Shown here piece after piece: positions 8,795-17,986 of a stretch of DNA of 64,000 nt. Location: assembly GCA_001801025.1 (NCBI GenBank), contig MGWO01000001.1, forward strand, positions 16,552-80,551. The letters run 5' to 3'. The DNA is from Gallionellales bacterium GWA2_54_124. Lineage in GTDB: Bacteria > Pseudomonadota > Gammaproteobacteria > Burkholderiales > Gallionellaceae. Within the stretch, counting starts at the first letter, position 1. Each line of letters begins with the position of its first letter. The translations under genes were made by a program, and so were the position numbers. A model generated the notes under the pieces. The model did not search any database. It had not been told where the DNA came from and saw nothing but the letters and a program-made list of their open reading frames with translations.

Positions 8795-11700
8795 ATGCAA
8801 AGTCGAATCGATGTCATGAATTTCACCCTCCGCTTTCGACTCTTAGTCGTCTTACTCATGACGCTGCTGAGTATTTCAGCGCGTGCAGTTGAAAACATAC
8901 CGCAAGACCCCGTCAGGCTCGCTGTGCTGGCCTTCAAACCCAAACCTGATGTTTTTGCTCAATGGCAGCCGATTGCAGACTATCTGGAAAGCTCATTACA
9001 GCGTCCTGTACGATTGTCGGTGCTCAATTATGATGAGCTGAATGACGCTGTAACTCACCAAAAGGTCGATGTCGTGGTGACCAACCCTGGTCATTATGTG
9101 TTGCTGAATCATCGCGACCTCGTTAAATCACCGCTTGTCACCCTGATCAATCAGACGGGGCAATATGAATTGCATTCTTTTGGCGGGGTGATTTTTACCC
9201 GGGCAGACTCAACAATAAACGCACTTGGAGAACTGTCCGGTAAGCGAATTGCTATCGTCGGCACAGATTCCCTGGGTGGATATCAAATGCAAGCCTATGA
9301 ACTGTTCAAATTGGGCATTGAAATCGATAGAAAATCATCCTTGTTTGTCAAGACTGGCATGCCTCACAAGAATGTGGTTGAGGCTGTGATGGACGGTCAA
9401 GCTGATGCGGGATTTGTTCGTGACAGCGTACTGGAAGGCATGATTAAGGACGGAAAGCTTAAGGCTAATCAGTTCAAAATTATTAATCAACAGCGGCCGG
9501 TGAATTTTCCGTACCTTGTTTCGACCCCTCTTTATCCTGAATGGCCGGTTACGGTAACCCCGCATCTGGATGAGCATATTACCCGGGCGATAACCGTTGC
9601 TTTGCTTTCTCTGAAATCAACTGATCCTGCGGCTGTTGCATCGCATCTGTCGGGATTTTCAACACCGGCTGTCTATGAAGGTGTTGAAGAGGTCTTAAGG
9701 GAACTTCGTATGGCCCCTTTTGATGGCGTGCCCAAATTCACACTGCATGATTTTTGGAGTCGTCATTTTCTACTGGTTTCATCTTTGATGGCTATCCTGT
9801 TTTCGCTGGGGACGCTCTTGTTGGCAGGGCTCTATTTTCAAAACCGGAAGGAACGGCAATCGCGCAATCGTTTTTCCATGTTGTTTGAGTTATCTCCTGA
9901 GCCAATATGGTTGCTGAAAGAAGGGCGTTTTGTCGATTGCAATAATTGTGCTTTAAATCTGCTCGGATATCAGGGAAAGCAGGACATTATCGGAAAAAGC
10001 CCGTGTGAAGTCTCGCCTGAATATCAACTCAATGGGATCTCGGCTGAGGATTTGTTTGCAACCGTTGGTCAGACCGTTCCGGGAGAGATTCGTGGATTCG
10101 ACTGGATACACACCACCCCTTCGGGCGCGCAGATTATCGTTAAGGTCAATCTTGCTCCTATTAAGTTAAACGGGGCGGATATGTTACTTGCGGTAGGGCA
10201 TGATGTAACCGAGGCCGTTAAAAACAGGGAAAGCATGCAGCTTGCTTCGTCTGTTTTTCTGCATGCGAAGGAAGGGATATTGATCACCACTCCTGCGGGT
10301 GTCATTCTCGATGTCAATGCAACGCTGATCGCCACCAGCGGCTATCGTCGTGAAGAACTGATCGGTATGAACCCGAGAATATTTCAATCTGGAAAACAGT
10401 CCAGAGAGTTTTATTCACATATGTGGGAGTCGATTTTACAAAATGGCCATTGGGCGGGAGAGATCGTCAACAAAACTAAGTGTGGTACTGAGTACCCGGG
10501 CATCTTGACCATTAGCAGCGTGAAAAACAGTAAGGACGAGCTCACCCATTTCGTTGGACATTTCACTGACATTTCCCGCATAAAGGAACAGGAAGAAAAA
10601 TTAAAATTATTAGCTCATTATGATCCGTTGACAGGACTGCCTAACCGGACGCTTAAGGCCTTAAGGCTTAACAGCGCAATTGTACAGAGTCGAAGAACGA
10701 AACGTTCAGTCGCGGTTGCCTTTATCGATCTTGATGGTTTCAAGGAAATCAATGACCAATATGGGCATGCTGTCGGAGATGAACTGCTCGTTGGCATTGC
10801 CGAACGGTTGAAACAAGCATTGAGGGAGGGCGATACTTTAGCAAGATTGGGCGGAGATGAATTCGTTGCTATTTTGACAGAGCTGGAACGGATCGAAGAC
10901 GCGCAAATGGTTTTAAATCGCATTTTACTCGCTGCGTCAGAAGACATTGTGACCAGCATTGGAGTCGCTCAAGTTTCAGCCAGCATCGGGGTGACGATAT
11001 TTCCTCAGGATGCATCCGATGCTGATCAATTGATTCGTCATGCTGACATGGCGATGTATCAGGCCAAGCTGGCAGGCAAGAATCGCGTCCATTATTTTGA
11101 TGTGGATCAGGACAATGTTGCTCAGGCCAGAATGAGCGTTATTGCGGGGGTTCAGGAAGCGCTGCTGCAAAAGCAGTTCGTTTTATATTACCAACCCAAA
11201 GTCAATATGCGTACCGGCAAGGTGATTGGTGCAGAGGCGCTGATACGCTGGATGCATCCTGAACGCGGCTTGATCCCCCCGATGGATTTCCTGCCCTATA
11301 TTGATAACCATCCGGTTGAGCTCGAATTGGGGGATTGGGTCATTGAAGAAGCGATGCGGCAGTGCGGGATATGGAATAAGTTGGGCCTTGCGTTAAAAAT
11401 GAGTGTAAACGTTAGCGCAAATCAATTGCAGCAAGTCGATTTTATACAGAAACTATCCAACTCCCTTGCTTTAAACAGCGATGTTTTAGCAAGTCACATT
11501 GAGTTGGAAATTTTGGAGTCCGCTGCACTCAGAAATATTCAGCAAACCTCGGAGGTCTTGCATGCGTTGTGCCAACTGGGTATTGGCATTGCGCTGGATG
11601 ATTTTGGTACAGGTTATTCTTCGCTTTCTTATCTGAGGAAGCTGCCTGCAGGATTGATTAAAATTGATCAGAGTTTTGTTCGGGACATGTTGTTTGACGT

Positions 11701-12343
11701 GGATGATCTTGCGATTGTCGACGGTGTGATTGGACTGGCGGCCTCTTTTCGCAGAAATGTGATTGCAGAAGGGGTAGAGACCGTGGTGCATGGTGATGCC
11801 TTGCTGTTGTTGGGCTGTGATCTGGCGCAAGGCTATGGTATCTCGCGACCCGTCCCGCCTCAGGATTTTGAGGTTTGGTTGACCCGTTGGGTCACTCCCG
11901 AGTCATGGAGGCAACATTCGCTGCAATTACCTAATCTTCACGGTTCTGCGATTGTTTTTGCAGACGTGGGGCATCGTGCCTGGGTGGCGCGGATTGAAGA
12001 TTATTTGGCGCATAAAGTGGATGAGTCGCCTCTGATGCAGCATTCTGAGTGTCATCTTGGTCAGTGGATCAATGGCGCGGGAAAGAGCTATTTTGGACCG
12101 TTGCAGGCATTCCAGGAATTGTCAGTCATACATGAGCGGGTTCATGAACGGGGCTGCGATTTATTGAAATCACAGGCGGGTGATCGCGAACCGGTCGTTC
12201 AGGAAAAATTAATCGAACTCAAGAAATTGCGTGATGATCTGTTAAAAAAACTACGGATGTTATGCATGCAAACAGACCCTCCCTCCGGGAGAGGGCTTGA
12301 TGCCAATGATCAGAATGTTTCGAAACCGCTGCAGGATGCATAA
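8795..12343 (+). CDS. PhnD-like sensor / PAS / PAS / GGDEF / EAL / CZB cyclic-di-GMP protein
   Basis: This 1182-residue membrane protein likely makes and/or breaks c-di-GMP in response to a periplasmic ligand. A signal-anchor (residues 8-30) leads into a phosphonate-type periplasmic binding domain (about 40-310), then a helix (about 325-350), PAS1 (about 355-470), PAS2 (about 475-600), GGDEF (about 605-765) and EAL (about 775-1030). The signature residues are present: G686-G-D-E-F690, E814-A-L816 and DDFGTGYSSL. The C-terminus has a chemoreceptor zinc-binding (CZB) domain with H1083-x-x-C1086-x-x-G-x-W. Both enzyme motifs look intact, so the direction of activity cannot be told. Start: ATG at 8795; ATG at 8816 is an alternative. 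Confidence 0.9.
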   Translation: MQSRIDVMNFTLRFRLLVVLLMTLLSISARAVENIPQDPVRLAVLAFKPKPDVFAQWQPIADYLESSLQRPVRLSVLNYDELNDAVTHQKVDVVVTNPGHYVLLNHRDLVKSPLVTLINQTGQYELHSFGGVIFTRADSTINALGELSGKRIAIVGTDSLGGYQMQAYELFKLGIEIDRKSSLFVKTGMPHKNVVEAVMDGQADAGFVRDSVLEGMIKDGKLKANQFKIINQQRPVNFPYLVSTPLYPEWPVTVTPHLDEHITRAITVALLSLKSTDPAAVASHLSGFSTPAVYEGVEEVLRELRMAPFDGVPKFTLHDFWSRHFLLVSSLMAILFSLGTLLLAGLYFQNRKERQSRNRFSMLFELSPEPIWLLKEGRFVDCNNCALNLLGYQGKQDIIGKSPCEVSPEYQLNGISAEDLFATVGQTVPGEIRGFDWIHTTPSGAQIIVKVNLAPIKLNGADMLLAVGHDVTEAVKNRESMQLASSVFLHAKEGILITTPAGVILDVNATLIATSGYRREELIGMNPRIFQSGKQSREFYSHMWESILQNGHWAGEIVNKTKCGTEYPGILTISSVKNSKDELTHFVGHFTDISRIKEQEEKLKLLAHYDPLTGLPNRTLKALRLNSAIVQSRRTKRSVAVAFIDLDGFKEINDQYGHAVGDELLVGIAERLKQALREGDTLARLGGDEFVAILTELERIEDAQMVLNRILLAASEDIVTSIGVAQVSASIGVTIFPQDASDADQLIRHADMAMYQAKLAGKNRVHYFDVDQDNVAQARMSVIAGVQEALLQKQFVLYYQPKVNMRTGKVIGAEALIRWMHPERGLIPPMDFLPYIDNHPVELELGDWVIEEAMRQCGIWNKLGLALKMSVNVSANQLQQVDFIQKLSNSLALNSDVLASHIELEILESAALRNIQQTSEVLHALCQLGIGIALDDFGTGYSSLSYLRKLPAGLIKIDQSFVRDMLFDVDDLAIVDGVIGLAASFRRNVIAEGVETVVHGDALLLLGCDLAQGYGISRPVPPQDFEVWLTRWVTPESWRQHSLQLPNLHGSAIVFADVGHRAWVARIEDYLAHKVDESPLMQHSECHLGQWINGAGKSYFGPLQAFQELSVIHERVHERGCDLLKSQAGDREPVVQEKLIELKKLRDDLLKKLRMLCMQTDPPSGRGLDANDQNVSKPLQDA

Positions 12344-12496
12344 GCAGTTTCACGTCATCAGGCCGTCTTTTGGTGTTATGGTCAGCTGTGCAGGCTGTTG
12401 CTGGTAGAAATTCTACTCAGCCCTAATGATCATCCGTTCGGTGCCGTTAATCAATTCAGTGCTTCATAAACTTAGCGTACTGAAAGGCGGTTCATC

Positions 12497-12661
12497 ATGA
12501 GCAACGCAGAAATGCACTTCAAAAATTCCAGCGATGATACCTCCGCAGAAATTTCCCGTAATACCGTGCCTGAGATGGATGCCAGAGAACAGATGGTTGC
12601 AGCACGCACAGAGCAGCAACGTCTATGCATATTGCGCAGTCTTAATCGTACTCGTCGTTAA
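12497..12661 (+). CDS. possible small protein, 54 residues, unknown
   Basis: A short frame begins with ATG six bases after AAGGCGG and ends at TAA. The product is polar, with a C-terminal arginine-rich tail (LRSLNRTRR). No family is recognised. It follows the c-di-GMP gene by 150 bases. The ribosome site is the only positive evidence, so it may be chance. Confidence 0.3.
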   Translation: MSNAEMHFKNSSDDTSAEISRNTVPEMDAREQMVAARTEQQRLCILRSLNRTRR

Positions 12662-12827
12662 TTTGTCAGTCCGGTTTTGATGTCTTGCCAGCGTCGGGAG
12701 GTTAGGGGGCGATGACTCAATTGCACGTCCGCCTTTTTCGCGGCAATCCATACTATTCGTGTCGGTTACTGCATAATACTTAACACAATCCTGTGCCAAG
12801 CCCTCGTTCCTAAAGAGTATTTTTGTT

Positions 12828-12862
12828 TCATCCACAATTTCTGTGGATAACTCTGTGGATAA
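12828..12862. other. cluster of three DnaA-box-like 9-mers
   Basis: TGTGGATAA occurs at 12842-12850 and 12854-12862; this is the reverse complement of the perfect DnaA box TTATCCACA. TCATCCACA at 12828-12836 is one mismatch away on the other strand. An AT-rich stretch begins about 40 bases to the right. Spacing and AT-rich neighbour resemble origin or DnaA-titration sites, but dnaA itself is not in the window. Confidence 0.5.
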
Positions 12863-13264
12863 TGTGGCCGGTTAAGCCCGTAAAGTACCATTCCGCAAGG
12901 GATTTTAACAGGCTGCCTGTTTTTTGTAATTATAAATAGTTATTTATAAACAATATGTTATCGTAAGTTTGAGGAGTCCGGGAGTGCGTGTGTGGCGCCA
13001 GCCTATATGGCGTATGGTTTTGTGGGTAATGTAGAAAAGTCAATATGTTTTATGCAGATATTTTTAATAAATTTTTCAAAAAATAACTCCACTTTTCAAT
13101 CAATAAGTTAGCTGCGCCAGCAATTCTAATTTTGTGCAATGCAGAAGTGGAGGTGCCGCTGACGGTGATTTGCTTCCGTAAGTTCATTATTGTTTTCCGG
13201 GGAAGATAGCGGTTTTCGCAGGCCTAGTGTTAAGCCCCATCAGCGTGTCGGTTTGTTCCGGGCT

Positions 13265-13300
13265 CCCGCTTCTCGTTCAGAGGAATGAACGAGAAGCGGG
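13265..13300. repeat. perfect 15-bp inverted repeat (hairpin)
   Basis: CCCGCTTCTCGTTCA at 13265-13279 pairs exactly with TGAACGAGAAGCGGG at 13286-13300 around the loop GAGGAA. There is no T run after it, so it is not a standard terminator. Smaller stems follow at 13318-13331 (TGTGC/GCACA) and in the next entry. Confidence 0.75.
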
Positions 13301-13365
13301 TCGTTCAGGGCGTACTGTGTGCTAACGCACAAAGCGGGTATTAATTTTGGAGAATAGTTAAGGTG

Positions 13366-13385
13366 ATCCTTGGCTTGCCAAGGAT
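13366..13385. repeat. 9-bp inverted repeat
   Basis: ATCCTTGGC pairs with GCCAAGGAT around a 2-base loop. Another stem of TTTCCGG and CCGGAAA follows at about 13435-13455, so three or four stems stack up directly before the PilZ promoter. Confidence 0.6.
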
Positions 13386-13461
13386 GATGAGTATGAATTA
13401 GGCTTGAATCTCAAAAAAATGATTTTTTCCGGTGCTTTCCGGTAAGGCCGGAAAACATATT

Positions 13462-13492
13462 TTGATAAACGAAAAAGTCGGATTGATATAAT
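13462..13492 (+). promoter_or_regulatory. candidate sigma-70 promoter of the PilZ gene
   Basis: TTGATA at 13462-13467 and a perfect TATAAT at 13487-13492 are separated by 19 bases, slightly long. The start of transcription would fall near 13500, about 35 bases before the PilZ ATG. Confidence 0.5.
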
Positions 13493-13533
13493 ATGGCGAG
13501 TTTATAGCGCGTAAATTACACAGAGCGAATTTT

Positions 13534-13914
13534 ATGGATGTTGAACCTAGCGAACTTCCTGTTGCGGAGGTTAAAAAATTGCGACTCTCGCACCGTTATC
13601 ATTTAATGGGTAACGATTGTCTCATCGAAACGACGGGAGTAAAACCGTTCATTGCAAAAATTTTGGACGTGAGTCATGCCGGTGCGCTGATCCATTCTAA
13701 AAAAACTTTTGGTGCGGTAGGGGATGTGATTGATGTTTATTGCCGGATGAACATCAATGAAGAAAATAGTGTTTTCAATTTAAAGTCCATTATTAAAAGC
13801 GTCAGGGTAGAGGACGCTTCGGATTCGGTGATGTATGGAATTGAATTTTTCGACGTTAGTCGCGAGCTGGAGTTGTTACTGAAGAACTATATTTATAAAG
13901 CCTTGACTGAGTAA
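13534..13914 (+). CDS. PilZ-domain c-di-GMP receptor protein
   Basis: The 126-residue protein is a stand-alone PilZ domain. It has the two c-di-GMP-binding motifs: R17-x-x-x-R21 (RLSHR) and D-x-S-x-x-G (DVSHAG) about 30 residues later. It would act as an effector that changes shape on binding c-di-GMP, probably in motility or surface attachment. It lies next to the large GGDEF-EAL gene but has its own promoter. The target is not evident from its neighbours. Confidence 0.85.
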   Translation: MDVEPSELPVAEVKKLRLSHRYHLMGNDCLIETTGVKPFIAKILDVSHAGALIHSKKTFGAVGDVIDVYCRMNINEENSVFNLKSIIKSVRVEDASDSVMYGIEFFDVSRELELLLKNYIYKALTE

Positions 13915-14039
13915 GCGCTCCCGTATTTTCAGAATTTCCCGTTATGCTTGCAAAATAATGGCATGTGATTGAACTGATTATCGTCATATTTTAGATTTTA
14001 TAATGTGGCTGGCTGAGCCTCAGCTAGGAATGGACATCG

Positions 14040-14243
14040 ATGAATAGGCAGAGCGCAGAGGTGGCGGGCAGTGTCATGTGTCATTGCAGTGGCACGCGCC
14101 GGGGGCATATTCAAAGTCTTTTCGAGCAAGGCATGGATATGAATGCTATTTCCAGGTGGACCGGCGCACTTTCGGGTTGTGGAGGTTGCGAATGGGATAT
14201 CGCCGATTTTTTGAAGGAACTTGCCACACAACAGCACGGATAG
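14040..14243 (+). CDS. BFD-like [2Fe-2S]-binding small protein
   Basis: The 67-residue product matches the bacterioferritin-associated ferredoxin (BFD) fold: C14-x-C16 near the N-terminus and C47-x-x-C50 31 residues later, with the TGALSGCGGC ending seen in BFD domains. In BFD the four cysteines hold a [2Fe-2S] cluster and help release iron from bacterioferritin. No bacterioferritin gene is adjacent, so the partner is unknown. The ATG at 14040 has a weak ribosome site. The N-terminal 12 residues are longer than in classic BFD. Confidence 0.75.
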   Translation: MNRQSAEVAGSVMCHCSGTRRGHIQSLFEQGMDMNAISRWTGALSGCGGCEWDIADFLKELATQQHG

Positions 14244-14323
14244 CCGGAGTACCGACCCGGAAATAAATAGGCCTTTATCTCGTTTTGGCTATCGCTATTA
14301 TGTTCCCTGGCATACTGAATAGA

Positions 14324-14518
14324 ATGAAATATCAGCACTACAAGGGCGGTATCTACGAAATAGTCTGCGAGGCGCGGCTAGAGGCGAATCCGGATGTGCT
14401 TCTGGTGATCTATCGGTCCGTGCCGGAGGGTGCTGTCTGGGCTCGCCCGAAGGAGATGTTTTTTGAGCTCGTAAAGTATCAGGGGCGCGATGTGGCGAGA
14501 TTTTCGCCTGTTGATTAA
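14324..14518 (+). CDS. DUF1653 family small protein
   Basis: The conserved DUF1653 pattern is visible: YQHYKGGIYEIV at the start, VIYRSV in the middle, and WARPKEMFFE near the end. These 60-80 residue proteins have a compact beta-rich fold and no settled function. The ATG at 14324 gives 64 residues and starts right at the conserved domain; an upstream in-frame start at 14285 would add 13 unconserved residues. Confidence 0.8.
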   Translation: MKYQHYKGGIYEIVCEARLEANPDVLLVIYRSVPEGAVWARPKEMFFELVKYQGRDVARFSPVD

Positions 14519-14615
14519 ATGAGCGGGCTTACGCTCGCTCTTGATATATGATCGGTCAGCTCATCGTTCCACTCGCCGTTGTTATTGCAAACCTACCCAA
14601 CATCAAGGCCGTAAG

Positions 14616-15503
14616 ATGTACCCCTCTATAGAAAATTTTGTCGGCAACACGCCGCTTGTGCGACTCAAACGTATTCCGGGCAATTCCGGCAATGTACTGC
14701 TGGCCAAACTCGAAGGCAATAATCCTGCCGGATCGGTGAAAGACCGGCCGGCACTCTCGATGATATTGCACGCCGAGCAGCGCGGTGAAATCAAGCCCGG
14801 CGATACGCTGATCGAGGCGACCAGCGGCAATACGGGGATTGCGCTGGCGATGGCGGCAGCCATGCGTGGCTATAAGATGATACTTGTGATGCCAGAGAAT
14901 CAGAGCGTCGAGCGTCGCCAGAGCATGCGCGCTTACGGTGCAGAACTGATTTTGACTGACAAGGCTGGCAGTATGGAGCTTGCGCGCGATACCGCTGAAG
15001 CGATGAGGCGTGCGGGGCAGGGTATTATCCTCGATCAGTTTGCCAATCTGGATAATCCGCTCGCGCACTACGAGGGAACGGCGCCCGAGATCTGGCGCGA
15101 CACGGGCGGGACGCTTACTCACTTTGTCAGCAGCATGGGAACGACAGGCACCGTTATGGGCTGTGCGCGTTTTTTAAAGGAGCAGAATTCCGCCATTCAG
15201 ATTGTCGGGGTGCAGCCGGAAGAGGGGGCGCAGATTCCCGGTATACGTAAGTGGACACCAGATTATTTGCCGAAAATATATGACGGAAAAAATATCGACC
15301 GTATTGAACTTGTGAGTCAGAAAGACGCGGAAAATATGACGCGTCGTCTGGCGGCGGAAGAGGGGATTTTCTGCGGCATTTCATCCGGAGGTGCATTGTC
15401 GGTTGCCTTGCGCATTTCGGCGCAGGTTGAAAATGCGGTCATTGTCTTTATTGTTTGTGACCGGGGCGACAGATATCTCTCAACGGGCGTGTTTCCAGCC
15501 TGA
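14616..15503 (+). CDS. cysM: cysteine synthase B (O-acetylserine sulfhydrylase)
   Basis: CysM makes cysteine from O-acetylserine (or phosphoserine) and sulfide or thiosulfate, using PLP. The 295-residue protein has the PLP-lysine motif N-P-A-G-S-V-K-D-R at about residues 35-43, the substrate loop TSGNTG, the phosphate-binding GTTGT, and the C-terminal CGISSGG. The length and the VKDRPA form favour CysM over CysK. The start ATG at 14616 aligns with the family N-terminus (YPSIENFVGNTPLV); the frame is open further upstream but without family similarity. Confidence 0.92.
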   Translation: MYPSIENFVGNTPLVRLKRIPGNSGNVLLAKLEGNNPAGSVKDRPALSMILHAEQRGEIKPGDTLIEATSGNTGIALAMAAAMRGYKMILVMPENQSVERRQSMRAYGAELILTDKAGSMELARDTAEAMRRAGQGIILDQFANLDNPLAHYEGTAPEIWRDTGGTLTHFVSSMGTTGTVMGCARFLKEQNSAIQIVGVQPEEGAQIPGIRKWTPDYLPKIYDGKNIDRIELVSQKDAENMTRRLAAEEGIFCGISSGGALSVALRISAQVENAVIVFIVCDRGDRYLSTGVFPA

Positions 15504-15569
15504 TTTAGCCACAAGTCTCGGGAATATGGTTACAATCGGCCGTCCACAAAAACTCTGTGCGTATTGGTA

Positions 15570-17048
15570 ATGAAAATCGAGGCCGCGCGCTATATAAAAC
15601 CTATTTTCCTGCTCTGTCTGCTTTGCACCGCTGTTAATACACAGGCGCTGGTAATGGGCGATTTGCAGGTGAGCAGCAGTCTGGGGCAGCCGCTTAGCGC
15701 AAAAATTGCTTTCGCTGATCTGAGCGATGTGGACGTGCAACTGGTGACAATTCGTTTGGCCGGAGCGGACGATTACCGAAAACTCGGGATGCAATATCCT
15801 GAAAGTCATAAGTTTCGTTTTACGCTGGTCAACGAATCCAGCGCGATGCTGCCTTTCATTCGTGTTTCCACTTCGTATCCGCTGGATGATCCTTTCATTA
15901 ATTTGCTGGTTGAAGTGTCATCCCCTGCCGGAAAACTGTTCAAGGCTTACACTTTCTTGCTCGATCCGCCCGCTGAATTTTCAGATTATCAGCTGCCGAT
16001 TGCGTCGCCCTCATCAGACACGTCTCGAGTCGTTCCCGTCAAGGCTGACGTGACGCCGGTTAAAGCCCGTGCTCGTCAGGTGAAAAAGCGTAAAAATCCG
16101 GGTGTTGCCGTGCGTACCGAGCGAAATTCGCAGATGAAACTTGCCATGTCACTCTCCATCTCGAGCTATGATTCGGCTCAGGCTGACAGTCGCGATGCGT
16201 TGCAAGAGGAACTGATTGCCAAGGAAAAAGCGTTGCAGGAACTGAATCTGCAACTCGGTGAAATGCAGACGGTGATCAAATCACTGCAGGACAAACGGGC
16301 ACTGGTAAGCCCATCGTCGGTCGAGGCCGTCTCTCCGCTCGTTGGTGCGTCCATCGAGATTCCGCTCGAAGCGCCGGTAGTGCAAGCTGCCAAAACGCCG
16401 CCTGAAAAAAACGAGCTCAATACGGTATTGGCCATTATTGTGTTTCTTTTGGCCGGGATAGGAGGGAGTGTCTGGCATTTTAAATTCCGGCGCATGCACT
16501 GGCAACGCGGCCCGTTCGACGAGGTACATGAAGAAACAGCACCTGTTGTGGAGGCTGAGGTTCAGGACTGTCGTCCGCCGCTAATTAAACCTGAACCGCC
16601 TGATGCAACGATGCCGTTTCCGACAGCTCATGCGCCCTTTACTTCGCAGGCCGTTGTGGCTGAGGATATGCCACCTGCCGCAGTTGAACACACAGCACCC
16701 CTTACGTTTGAAAAAATAACCGTGGGTGAGAGGACGATAGAGACAGCGGCTTATGCCGAACGCGCCGTACCCCCTGAATACGCGATCCTGATGGAGGCTA
16801 ACCGCCATTTGCGCGCAGGCAATGATCAGCTGGCTGAAGCTTCGTTGAATCAGGCAATCGAAGCCAATCCGAAAAACCTATATGGTTATCAGGCGTTGCT
16901 GGGAATCTACGAGAAACGCGCCGATCTGCCAGGTTTCGAGCGTATCGTGCAACAAATCAAAACGCTGGGCGAGGAGACGGCTTTCAAGGAGGCTGCTGTC
17001 CGTGGTCGCGCACTGGATCCTGAAAATTTGCTCTATCAAACTGCCTGA
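15570..17048 (+). CDS. FimV-like inner-membrane protein
   Basis: FimV proteins organise polar type IV pilus and c-di-GMP signalling in related bacteria. This 492-residue product has a signal peptide (to about residue 28), the FimV N-terminal domain (MGDLQVSSSLGQPLSAKI onward, to about 140), and a coiled-coil segment (about 205-235). A single transmembrane helix follows (about 285-305), then an acidic/proline-rich cytoplasmic linker and the C-terminal TPR-like FimV module (about 405-490). No LysM peptidoglycan-binding motif is evident, and the protein is much shorter than the 900-residue P. aeruginosa FimV. Confidence 0.8.
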   Translation: MKIEAARYIKPIFLLCLLCTAVNTQALVMGDLQVSSSLGQPLSAKIAFADLSDVDVQLVTIRLAGADDYRKLGMQYPESHKFRFTLVNESSAMLPFIRVSTSYPLDDPFINLLVEVSSPAGKLFKAYTFLLDPPAEFSDYQLPIASPSSDTSRVVPVKADVTPVKARARQVKKRKNPGVAVRTERNSQMKLAMSLSISSYDSAQADSRDALQEELIAKEKALQELNLQLGEMQTVIKSLQDKRALVSPSSVEAVSPLVGASIEIPLEAPVVQAAKTPPEKNELNTVLAIIVFLLAGIGGSVWHFKFRRMHWQRGPFDEVHEETAPVVEAEVQDCRPPLIKPEPPDATMPFPTAHAPFTSQAVVAEDMPPAAVEHTAPLTFEKITVGERTIETAAYAERAVPPEYAILMEANRHLRAGNDQLAEASLNQAIEANPKNLYGYQALLGIYEKRADLPGFERIVQQIKTLGEETAFKEAAVRGRALDPENLLYQTA

Positions 17049-17056
17049 TCTTCCGA

Positions 17057-17986
17057 TCAGTCTCTGAATAGCGTTAATATTTCTTCCTGTTTGTTCTTGA
17101 TGGCGAGCTTTTCAGCGGTGTCGCCGTCGCGTGTTTTAAGCGACCGGTCTGCGCCTCGGTTGAGCAGCAATCGGACGATTTCAACATAGCCTGATGCTGC
17201 GGCTTTATGCAGCGCGGTATAGCCGTCATTAGCCTGGTTGTCGAGATTTGCACCGCATTCAATCAGCAAGTCGACGACTTCAGGATGATTGCGCGCAGCC
17301 GCCTGCATCAGTGCGGTCCAGCCAAAATTATTTTGGACATTAATTTTTGTGTGCTGCTCAAGCAAAACTCTGGCACAGGCGGTATGTCCGCCAAAAGCCG
17401 CCCAGTGCAACGCGCTGTTGCCGCCCAGATCGAGCGCGTTGACATCGGCGCCGTGTCCCGTCAACAGCCAGACGATCTCTTTATGACCGTTGAACGCCGC
17501 TGTCATTAAGAGTGTCCATCCGCGATTATCGAGAATTTCGGTGTTGCTGTTGGCTTCGATAAACAGCGCAATGGCGGCGCGGTTCCCCGTCTCAGCCGCG
17601 GAAAAAAATCCTTCCGGCGTACACAGAACCCCAAGCTTTGAGAGTTCAATCTTGATTCTCTGTTCAGGGGATGTCCATTCAGTCGCCGGATTGGCCGTGA
17701 AGTGGACAAAGGAGCCAGATGCGGCCGCCCAGATGTCTTTGTGCTTGTTGGGCGCTTCCTGTGCTGCGTGAACCAGACTCAGGTGCATGATTTCTGCGGC
17801 AATTTCAGGAGGGAATCCTGCGCGATCACCGCGATCACTGACCATCAGCTGCATGAAATAATCGTCAATCCCTTCATCGTCCCAAAGCGACATAATCGCT
17901 TCCAGAATACGCGGGTATTTGCTCTCCAGTGCATAGGGATAATGCTCGGTTTTTCCACCTAGTATCCTGAGTAATCGCTGATTCAT
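17057..17986 (-). CDS. ankyrin-repeat protein
   Basis: The 309-residue protein has a roughly 120-residue N-terminal region of unknown type, then about five ankyrin repeats (residues 125-300), each with the TALxxAAxxGHxxxVxxLLxxGAD pattern. There is no signal peptide, so it is probably cytoplasmic. Its ATG overlaps the amidase stop (ATGA), so it is translated with tsaE and the amidase. No function can be given beyond protein binding. It meets the fimV-like gene tail-to-tail with 8 bases between. Confidence 0.85.
   Translation of the reverse strand: MNQRLLRILGGKTEHYPYALESKYPRILEAIMSLWDDEGIDDYFMQLMVSDRGDRAGFPPEIAAEIMHLSLVHAAQEAPNKHKDIWAAASGSFVHFTANPATEWTSPEQRIKIELSKLGVLCTPEGFFSAAETGNRAAIALFIEANSNTEILDNRGWTLLMTAAFNGHKEIVWLLTGHGADVNALDLGGNSALHWAAFGGHTACARVLLEQHTKINVQNNFGWTALMQAAARNHPEVVDLLIECGANLDNQANDGYTALHKAAASGYVEIVRLLLNRGADRSLKTRDGDTAEKLAIKNKQEEILTLFRD

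Larger units (their letters stand above)
12662..13461. other. 800-base noncoding region with DnaA-box-like sites and hairpins
   Basis: No coding frame is supported. The left part has clustered DnaA-box-like sequences (12828-12862). The middle (about 12900-13090) is strongly AT-rich. The right part (13265-13455) holds a series of stable inverted repeats, listed separately. Confidence 0.5.

Noticed and set aside
14541..14615. N-terminal extension of CysM
   Set aside because: The extra 25 residues have no likeness to the family; the ATG at 14616 fits the normal N-terminus.
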